A DNA stretch of 64,000 nt from Chamaelirium japonicum (Eukaryota; Streptophyta; Magnoliopsida; Liliales; Melanthiaceae), in assembly GCA_947650365.1 (NCBI GenBank), contig OX393549.1, positions 35,124,910 to 35,188,909 on the forward strand, in the 5' to 3' direction. Below, one piece after another: positions 57,136 through 64,000 of this stretch. The position numbers were made by a program, and so were the translations under genes. Under the pieces are notes generated by a model. It saw nothing but the letters and a program-made list of their open reading frames with translations, had not been told where the DNA came from and ran no database searches. The number at the start of each line of letters is the position of its first letter. The first letter of the stretch is position 1.

Positions 57136-57780
57136 AAGAATACAAAAATAAAACTCTGAATGCATACTCCTTGAGCATATCACATGCTCTTGTAATATAT
57201 ATGCTCTACTCCTAGAGTACAAAAATAGGACTCTGAATGTATAATCCTAGAGCATTTATGGAGCATATAACATATCCAATGCATGTAACATATCATACTC
57301 CTGTATCATAAAAATAAGACTGAATGTCTACTCCTAGAGCATATAATATGCTCCACTTATGCTCCACAACAGTGACATGTTGTGAGCAGTCTGTCTATTG
57401 TACTCCTGGAGCATATCACATGCTCTTATAATATATATGCTATACTCCTGGATTACATACTCTAGGACTCTGAATGCATACTCCTGGAGTATTTATGGAG
57501 CATATAACAGCTCCAATACATGTAACATATCATACTCATGGATCACAAAAATAAGACTGAATGTCTACTCATGGAGCATGTAATATGCTCCAATTATGAT
57601 CCACAACAGTAACATTATGTTGTGAGCAGTTTGTCTACTGTACTATTGGAGCATATCATCTGCTCTTGTAACATATATGCTCTACTCCTGGAGTACAGAA
57701 ATATGACTCTGAATGTATACTTCTAGAGCATTTATAGAGCATATCACAGCTCCAATGCATGTAAATCTGATTATTAAAAT
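57136..57780. repeat. 'GGAGCATAT' palindromic repeat cluster, right copy
   Basis: About three diverged ~225-bp units, each with 'ctctgaatg.atactcc', 'tttatggagcatataaca' and 'tgttgtgagcagt.tgtct'. The unit at 57220-57380 matches 44260-44400 in the same orientation. Short frames here are repeat products. Confidence 0.85.
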
Positions 57781-58555
57781 ATGATTTTAAAGTCTGATTC
57801 TAAAGAAAAATCTGATTTTAAAATCCGATCCAATACCAGACCATCAGATTTTAAAATCCGATAAGCATCAGAGTTTAAAATCTGATCCAATACTTCAGAA
57901 TTTAAAGAAAAATCTGATCCATTACCCCGAGCATCAGATTTTAATAATATTTTTCTTTTAAGTCGTAGTGGATTGACAGACTTAACTTTTATCAAATAAA
58001 ACTTAGGTGCATTGCTCATATGCATGTTGGTTTTTAAATTTTTAATACTAAATGTGACTACTTGTTATAGGAGTGACAATTGAAGTTCATAATAGTTATA
58101 CTTGTGTATGTCATACCTTAATCATTTATACGTGTAGGTCAAATTTGATATAATAATTGAGTTGGCATATGTATATATGTCTATTGCCTAATTGCCTACT
58201 TCAATACCTAAACCGCCTAAACCCACCTGATTTGCCTAAAGGAGGAATCATTACAACATTGATGGGAAAACAGGTCAGAGCTACCATATAATGGATCAAC
58301 CGATATCCTCATTTTTAAATCTTATCTTACAAGTTATTAAAAGAAAGGGGAAGAGTATATTTTCGAAATTTCAATATTACCCCATACCAAGAAATAATGA
58401 AACACAAACTTGGGGAATTCATTAGTTTCGATTATTTTTTTCTCCAAGAATTTGAACTTTGGTTAATTTATTTAAAATTATTTCTAGTCTTCTAGATTAG
58501 ATACTTTATGCTCCACTAAGTTTATCATAATATACTTTTATTTAATATTATTCGC
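57781..58555. repeat. 'gattttaaaatc' repeats, then unassigned AT-rich DNA
   Basis: To about 57960 this is the same low-complexity type as 45001-45450. The rest, to 58555, shows nothing recognisable. Confidence 0.55.
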
Positions 58556-58559
58556 ATTG

Positions 58560-58830
58560 AAATCCCAAAATCAAAGTATCAATCACGGTATCAGTCGGCC
58601 TTGAACCGGTATGTATCGGTTTGTAAGGGCCAATACCTATTAAGCTTTTTTAAGGGGAGAGTAAAACAAAAATCTAACTTATACCTATCAGTATCGATCG
58701 TACTGGCCGGTACGACCTTCAACCAACCGATACGTACTAGCCAAGTATCAAGATAGGGGACCAATATGGTCTTGGTCCATCCAAAATCGTACCAGTATAG
58801 GATACTTTTGAATCCTGCCAAAATATTGGA
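58560..58830. repeat. Dispersed repeat with 'cggtatgtatcggtttgta' motifs
   Basis: Related motifs occur direct and inverted ('accaaccgatacgta', 'ggtacgaccttcaacc'), suggesting a small foldback element. Ends and target duplication are not determined. Confidence 0.4.
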
Positions 58831-59059
58831 GTTTACACAAAATATTATATAATGTTTTGCTATTTTAGGGTTTCTTTTATCAATTTCATAATCATATTAA
58901 CCTACTGATGCAAGAGACTATAGGGCATTGGAAGGTTTAGGTTTTATGAGAATTTAGATTGATTTCTAATATCGGAAACAAAGATTAGAGCGAGTATGAT
59001 CTGAATTGTGTATCACGAAGACTGGTGAAAGGTTAATTAAAATAGATTGGATGATAATA

Positions 59060-59470
59060 AGTATTGGGATTGGCTTTATGAATCCTTCTTCGCAATTCAT
59101 TTTAATATAGTGTTACATTCATTGTCAATGAAATCTTTTTCATGTCTTTTCTAACAACTTCCATCAATATTATTTTGGGTCTTTTCCTCCTACTTGGACC
59201 TTCCACAATAATCTGAGATCCTCTTCTTATCGGGACCATGACTATTCTACATTGTACATGCCCAAATCATCTAATTTGTACCCATTATCTTGTCCTCATT
59301 TGGTGCCACTCTAACACTTCCACTAAAACACTCATTCCTCTATCCCTCCTAGTTTTTGCGTACATCTACCTCAAAATCCTCATCTCTACCACACTCGTCT
59401 TATAAGCTCGAGCTCTCTTGGCCATAATTTGAACCATATAGCATTGTAGGCCTTATTGTTGTCTTGTAAA
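59060..59470 (-). pseudogene. RTE-type LINE reverse transcriptase, C-terminal fragment
   Basis: Minus text reads 'EMRILR.MYAKTRRDRG', '.FGHVQCR' and 'ILMEVVRKDMKKISLT' followed by 'RRRIHKANP', the ordered end of plant RTE reverse transcriptase. Several stops are present. The plus-strand tail near 59065 ('ttggctttatgaatcc') matches that of 52440-52710. Confidence 0.75.
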
Positions 59471-59870
59471 ACTAACTTAAAGGCATACGTCAATTACATA
59501 GCACTCCCGAAGCCCCTCTCTATTACATCCAACAAACTAACTACATTTGTAAAAAGGCTATATGTAAAAGACAATGGAAGTAGTATTCAATGTCTAATCA
59601 TGGCACCAACATGTGGTGGTAAGTTCTTGAACTTTGAGGACAGTGGAACCATAAGAACACAAAGGTTAGTGTGGCAACAACTGCACCCAAAAAATAACTA
59701 TGCCTTTGTAAAATATATTGAGAAAAAAAAAAGAATGTAGGATTAATACTACAAGTGATTCTTGGAAGTAGCTATGTCTTTTTAGAGTCTTCGAAAGAAA
59801 GGAGATTGGTCAAGTATGCTACTATCTTGGTAAAAAAGTTACTAATTTAAGAAGGGGTAAATCTGATGCG
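59471..59870. other. MULE interior, unassigned
   Basis: No gene or bounded repeat is seen. The frame at 59456-59740 overlaps the LINE tail and is not supported. Confidence 0.4.
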
Positions 59871-59899
59871 GAGAAATCAAATAATTGCTTTTTTCGCAA

Positions 59900-60370
59900 G
59901 TTTGACTTACACCCCCATAACTATATGGTATTTGGACATACCCCCGAAAGTAATCATAATTAGGCATACCCCCAAATTTGAGTTAACACCCCCAAATTTG
60001 AGTTAATATTTAGTTAGATATGTGTGTGTGTGTGGGGTATTTGGTCAGATATATTTAGTCAGATATGTGTGTGTGTGTGGGGTATTTGGACATACCCCCG
60101 AAATCAATCATAATTAGGCATACCCTCAGTGGCGGATCCAGAAACTCCAAAATTTAAAATTTTGGAGGGGCTATATGTAAAGAGTTTTAAAACAAATTTA
60201 AAACCTCAAAGAGGTTTTATTGAAATTTTACCAACTTTGGGGGGGCCACAGCCCCCATCAATCCCCCTTGGTTCCGCCCCTGCATACCCCCAAATTACTC
60301 TATTATATCTAGTCAGATTTGTGTGTGTGTCTGTGTGTGTGTGTGTGTGTGGGGGGGGGGGGGGTTCAAA
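59900..60370. repeat. Duplicated 'catacccccgaaa' block with GT microsatellites
   Basis: 'tatttggacatacccccgaa' followed by 'aatcataattaggcatacc' occurs at about 59930-59970 and again at 60083-60125. (GT)n runs lie at about 60020, 60070 and 60320-60350, the last followed by a G-run. Confidence 0.8.
60127..60282. mobile_element. hAT-like MITE, 156 bp
   Basis: The ends CAGTGGCGGATCCAGA and TGGTTCCGCCCCTG are near-inverse. The flanks CATACCCT (60119-60126) and CATACCCC (60283-60290) form an 8-bp duplication with one mismatch. It inserted into the 'cataccccc' repeat block. It encodes nothing. Confidence 0.85.
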
Positions 60371-61390
60371 AATTTTGCTTTATTGGCTCAAATAAGAAGT
60401 ATAGAAGCTAAACCCACAGATGCTCCTATAGATGTAAAATGCTATCAATGTGTGATAGAAAGTCACTGAAGAAAAAAGAGGATATCAAGAACTTGTAGAA
60501 AAACCTATTCACCTAATACTTATTCATCTAAATAAAAATATCAAATATCACCATTGCCATTAGCTTGCCAGTATTTCATGCAAAAACATAGAAATCCTCA
60601 TTAGACTGTGTCAGACACCCTACAAAAGCTCCTAGCAAGTTACGGATAAAACATATTCATTTGATAATGCAAGCTAATAGGATGCATAGGGGTGGTTCCC
60701 TAATATATAGATCTACAATGGAATATTGTGCGTATGTGAGAGGGAAAACTGTCGGATGGAAAAGCAACAAACAAGATGATGGCTAAATCAAAATTTATAG
60801 CAACAAATAGGGCAATGGCTCATACAGATTGTAAGTTGATATGGAGGAAAATATTCCTACTCAAAAAGATATATATAATATATTGCAAAGAAGCCATTGC
60901 AAATTTTCTAAGATACCCAAGACAGTTTCTATTACAGGTGATTCAACATTTTCATGAATGAATGGAACACAAAAAATCGATTGCAATTTTGTCACAAACA
61001 GAGGCTGTTTTAAGTAAGAATTGTTCTAGCAAAATTTAAAGCCCTCACTATGACTCAATTCATTTATAAACAACAAAAACAAAAGGAAACATTATCATAC
61101 CGAATTCAGAGCAAGGGTATGGACTTTCGGAGGGGATGGAGTATGGAATGGGAGAGGATGGGCTATTTTTTTTTTTTTTTCTCGGTAAGTATATGCTCCA
61201 ACTGAATGGAGCATATACTTCAAACCCATCCAGATATTGGAGCATTCAAAAAGACTAAGATTATATTCAAAAGGCATCTAAAGCCTCCTTACCCTAGATT
61301 ATCAAACCAATCAAAACCCTTAATTTTGCATTAAAAAAATTTAGGAATGGAAAAAATAAACAATGTAATATACAAAGAATAACGAAAAGA
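60371..61390. other. AT-rich MULE interior, nothing recognised
   Basis: No gene is supported. Near 61187-61240 'gtatatgctccaactgaatg' and 'gagcatatac' form one more palindrome of the 'GGAGCATAT' type, close to the right MULE end. Confidence 0.4.
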
Positions 61391-61651
61391 ATTTGGATGT
61401 GAAGATTACCTGCAATGGAGATCTCCCTCTCTCTCTCTCCGCTGCAGATGCACTCAGGGGACGGAGCGGTCGCCGCTCACACTCAGGGGATGAAACGGCT
61501 GGCGCTCAAGCTCAAGGGACGGTGCTCACGCTCAAAAGATGGTATGGCCGGCGCTCGAGATCTCCCTTTCCCCCTCCCCCCCCCCCCTCTCTCTCTCTTC
61601 TCTTTGTTGCGGATGGAGAACCCTCGAACGGCACCTGAGAGGAAAACCGGA
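61391..61651. other. MULE right subterminal region
   Basis: CT-rich tracts, a C-run (about 61576-61586) and imperfect 'ggcgctcaagctcaaggg' repeats. GC content is higher than in the preceding DNA. It leads into the right terminal inverted repeat. Confidence 0.5.
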
Positions 61652-61811
61652 AACCCTCGATCGTTGCCTGAGCGCGCCTCTTCAAAGGGGATGAAATTCG
61701 CGGGGACAAAGTCGTCCAAAAAAAAATTTATGGTTAGAAAAGTAAATCTTTGAAACCTAGGATCGGTTAGATCAATATAGGTTAGTTAAGGGTCATTTTG
61801 GTTAAAACCTC
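61652..61811. repeat. MULE right terminal inverted repeat
   Basis: Inverse of 20842-20999, ending 'gggtcattttggttaaaacc' plus TC. It is flush with GGATTACAT at 61812-61820. Confidence 0.93.
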
Positions 61812-61820
61812 GGATTACAT
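61812..61820. repeat. 9-bp target-site duplication, right copy
   Basis: GGATTACAT, identical to 20833-20841. Confidence 0.95.
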
Positions 61821-61876
61821 GACTACTTTCTCAAACACTTTCAATCCATGAAAGTGGTGTTCCATCTCTTCAGTCT

Positions 61877-63712
61877 TCATTGGCATAATTCATCAGGTAC
61901 TGCCTCACTTCCTACCAACTTTGACAGCGCCCTCAGATCTTCCAGTATCCCATAAATCTCCTCAGTACTCCGATGCCTTGAATCTGATGAGACGAACTTG
62001 ACAAGCTGGGAATCCAGTTGGACCCAACTACAACCCGGCAGCTTCCTCAGGCCCCCCATCGCTCTCGCCAGCCGCTTCAATCTTGCAGCATCTTCCCACC
62101 TCCCGACGGCCCCGTATATGTTCGAAAGCACCAAGTAATTAGTCACTTCCTCCGGCTCGAGCCTTACAAGCTGATTCATGGCATGCTCGGCCAAATCGAC
62201 GTTCCTGTGAACCTGACACGCCCCAAGAAGCGTCGTCCAGATAACACAGTCGGGTTCCATTGGCATCCTCCCTACGAAATCCAATGCCTGATAGAGCAAT
62301 CCAGCACGGCCGAGGAGGTCCACCATGCATCCGTAGTGCTCGATCCAAGGGGTCATCGCATAATCTTCTAACATTGATCTGAAGTATGCGAAGCCGTCGT
62401 CCACCAGACCCATGTGCACACATGCAACCAGAGCTCCAACGAATGTGATACCATCGGGCCTCTCTCCCAATTCCTTCATCCTGTCATAGAGCTCCAACGC
62501 CTCCTTGCCCCGTCCGTGCACCCCCAACCCTGCAATAATCGAATTCCATGTGATCAGATCACGCGAATGCATCTCGCGGAACACACCCACCGCGTCGTCT
62601 ATGCGGCCGCATTTCGAGTACATGTCGATGAGCCCGTTCCCGACGTATAGGTTCCCCTTGAACCCATTGCTCTCGGCATAGGCATGGATCAGTCTTCCCC
62701 AGTTGAGAGCCCCCAACTTTGCACAGGCGGACAGTACGGCCACAAGAGTTGCGTCGTTGGGCACGACATCGGACGGCATCCGACGGAAAGCACCCAAGGC
62801 ATCAAAGAACCGACCAGAGCGAGCGTAGCCTCCGATGAGGCCGTTCCATGAGAAGGCATTCCTTTCGGGCATTTCCTCGAACAGCTTCTCGCACGCCCTG
62901 AGGTCCCTGCTGTTTGCGTAGCCAAGCAAGATGGTGTTCCAAGACATGACGTCGCGGTCCGGCATCTGGGCAAAGAGCTCCCTGGCCGCAGCCATTTCCC
63001 CGCATCGAGTGTACCCGGAAAGGATGGTGTTCCACAAGACAACATCGCGCTCTGCCGTCCTGTCGAAGGTCTGGCGCGCGGAGATCAGGTCCCCGATCGA
63101 GAGAAAGGCTTCGACGGCAGCTGTTGCCGCAACCACACTACTCCTCACGGGCATATCAGTGAGCACCTTGTGCACCGTATCAATGGACCCGCTGCTCGAG
63201 TACACGCCGATCAGCGCAGGAGCTATGAAGGCATTGGATTGTAGGCCGGTCTTGATGGTGAGGCAGTGGACCTCCTCGCCGACACGCATCGGGGCGGGGA
63301 GCCGGGAGCAGGACGCGAGCACCGAGGGAAGGGTGTAGCGGTCGGGCCTGACGTCGCTCCTCCTCATGCGATGGAACAGGAGCAAGGACTCCTGATGGAG
63401 TCCGGCTTCGGTGTAGCCACGGAGCATGACGTTCCAGAGGACGGTGCTGCTGTGGTCGAGGACGCGGTCGAACCATCGGCGGGCGGACTCTGGGCTTCCG
63501 GATCGGAAGAAAGCGGCGGAGAGCTTGGGGGCGACGTAGGGGTTGTGATGGAGGCCGTGGGCGATGATGTGGGCTTGGATCTGGTGGAGATGGCGGGGTG
63601 ACCACCTCCTACATTCGTCTCGTAACAGAGAGATCACCCTCTCTTCCAGTTCCACCACTCCGCCTGCAAGTTTGGGGCTGAATGGGACTTTCCACCCCCA
63701 AACCACAGGCAT
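61877..63712 (-). CDS. Pentatricopeptide-repeat protein, PLS class, E subgroup, 611 aa
   Basis: This is an intact intronless frame from MPVVWGWKVPF to DELCQ-stop. PPR motifs run from about residue 55 to 480, with repeated cores such as 'VLWNVMLRGYTEAGLHQES', 'RDVVLWNTILSGYTRCGEM', 'RDVMSWNTILLGYANSRDL', 'RNAFSWNGLIGGYARSGRF' and 'NGLIDMYSKCGRIDDAVGVF'. The E-type tail follows ('PDCVIWTTLLGACQVHRNV', 'NYLVLSNIYGAVGRWEDAA', 'LPGCSWVQLDSQLVKF'). There is no DYW deaminase domain. Family members bind organelle RNA and direct C-to-U editing at specific sites, often with a DYW partner in trans; the target here is unknown. No organelle signal is obvious by eye. The GC-rich third positions resemble the SAUR gene. 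The MULE begins about 57 bp beyond the stop codon, so the natural 3' untranslated region is split from its continuation at 20832. Confidence 0.95.
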   Translation of the reverse strand: MPVVWGWKVPFSPKLAGGVVELEERVISLLRDECRRWSPRHLHQIQAHIIAHGLHHNPYVAPKLSAAFFRSGSPESARRWFDRVLDHSSTVLWNVMLRGYTEAGLHQESLLLFHRMRRSDVRPDRYTLPSVLASCSRLPAPMRVGEEVHCLTIKTGLQSNAFIAPALIGVYSSSGSIDTVHKVLTDMPVRSSVVAATAAVEAFLSIGDLISARQTFDRTAERDVVLWNTILSGYTRCGEMAAARELFAQMPDRDVMSWNTILLGYANSRDLRACEKLFEEMPERNAFSWNGLIGGYARSGRFFDALGAFRRMPSDVVPNDATLVAVLSACAKLGALNWGRLIHAYAESNGFKGNLYVGNGLIDMYSKCGRIDDAVGVFREMHSRDLITWNSIIAGLGVHGRGKEALELYDRMKELGERPDGITFVGALVACVHMGLVDDGFAYFRSMLEDYAMTPWIEHYGCMVDLLGRAGLLYQALDFVGRMPMEPDCVIWTTLLGACQVHRNVDLAEHAMNQLVRLEPEEVTNYLVLSNIYGAVGRWEDAARLKRLARAMGGLRKLPGCSWVQLDSQLVKFVSSDSRHRSTEEIYGILEDLRALSKLVGSEAVPDELCQ

Positions 63713-64000
63713 CAGATGAGTGATGGCACCTTGGGAGATGAAACAAGGCCACTTGGAGGCATGGATAGCAGCTCACAGCACCTAGATCCGGTTGAGATGG
63801 AAAGCACTGCACGCCGATTCTGTTCTGTAACACGGAGAACAAGCGGCGAGTTCCCCGTGGATGGATACCGGTTGGAGTGTTCCTTCAAATCACAAACAAT
63901 GTTACATGCTTCAAATCACAAAATATCTCCTCAAAGAAATAGAAGCAACAGTGCCGGTGAAAAGACAATGCAAAAGAACCAAATCGCATACTGAATCATT
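63713..64000 (-). other. Upstream flank of the PPR gene
   Basis: It holds the leader and perhaps the proximal promoter of the PPR gene on the minus strand. No clear TATA box was found. The window ends here. Confidence 0.4.

Larger units (their letters stand above)
20842..61811 (+). mobile_element. Giant Mutator-like element (MULE), 40,970 bp with nested insertions
   Basis: The ends are inverse over about 160 bp, beginning GAGGTTTTAACCAAAATGAC on both strands, and an exact 9-bp duplication GGATTACAT flanks them. Nine bases is the duplication length of Mutator elements. The plus strand carries an interrupted MURA transposase gene (21762-43710). The right half carries a DUF1985-type gene and fragments of host-like genes on the minus strand. 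Subtracting the Copia, Helitron and gag-only LTR insertions leaves about 22 kb, long for a MULE. A DUF1985 gene points to the Ulp1-associated MULE groups (the KIU/CUMULE type), but no Ulp1 protease domain was found. The transposase is broken, so the element is inactive as it stands. Confidence 0.93.

Overview
This window is nuclear DNA of a flowering plant. I infer a monocot, weakly, because the two intact protein genes (a SAUR gene and a PPR gene) are very GC-rich at third codon positions in AT-rich surroundings. I cannot name the species. Only two complete host genes are visible: an intronless SAUR-family gene (11259-11576, minus) and a pentatricopeptide-repeat gene (61877-63712, minus). Almost everything else is transposon-derived.

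Left part (1-20.8 kb): small and nonautonomous elements around the SAUR gene. They include a Tourist-like MITE, a palindrome-rich ~150-bp tandem array, three TRIM-type elements (one a Cassandra element with a 5S-rRNA-like LTR), a nonautonomous Helitron, a six-copy ~535-bp tandem array ending next to the SAUR 3' side, MITEs of several families, a probable LTR remnant, and a LINE RNase H fragment.

Right part (20.8-61.8 kb): one Mutator-like element (MULE) spans 20842-61811. It has ~160-bp terminal inverted repeats and an exact 9-bp target-site duplication (GGATTACAT) on both sides. It landed about 57 bp beyond the stop codon of the PPR gene. Its MURA transposase gene (plus strand) is interrupted by three later insertions: a 9.8-kb Copia element (22208-32036), a 345-bp Helitron (32810-33154), and an 8.8-kb LTR element with a gag but no pol (33440-42234, TR-GAG type, exact TSD GCCAC). 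Removing these leaves a MULE of about 22 kb. Its right half also holds a DUF1985-type gene (minus), exons resembling a METTL18-type methyltransferase gene, terminal exons of an unrecognised gene, a Transposase_24-like fragment, LINE fragments and AT-rich palindromic repeats.

The most notable find is inside the gag-only LTR element: a broken copy of the conserved N-terminal half of the plant replication-licensing factor CDT1 (about 40167-40800). It sits between a GC-rich stretch and a satellite-like array. A host gene fragment therefore lies in a nonautonomous retrotransposon, which lies in a transposase gene, which lies in a giant MULE in the 3' region of a PPR gene.

The transposon proteins are broken by stops and frameshifts, so I see no element that could move by itself as it stands. 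All calls are from reading the sequence by eye; no database search was run.
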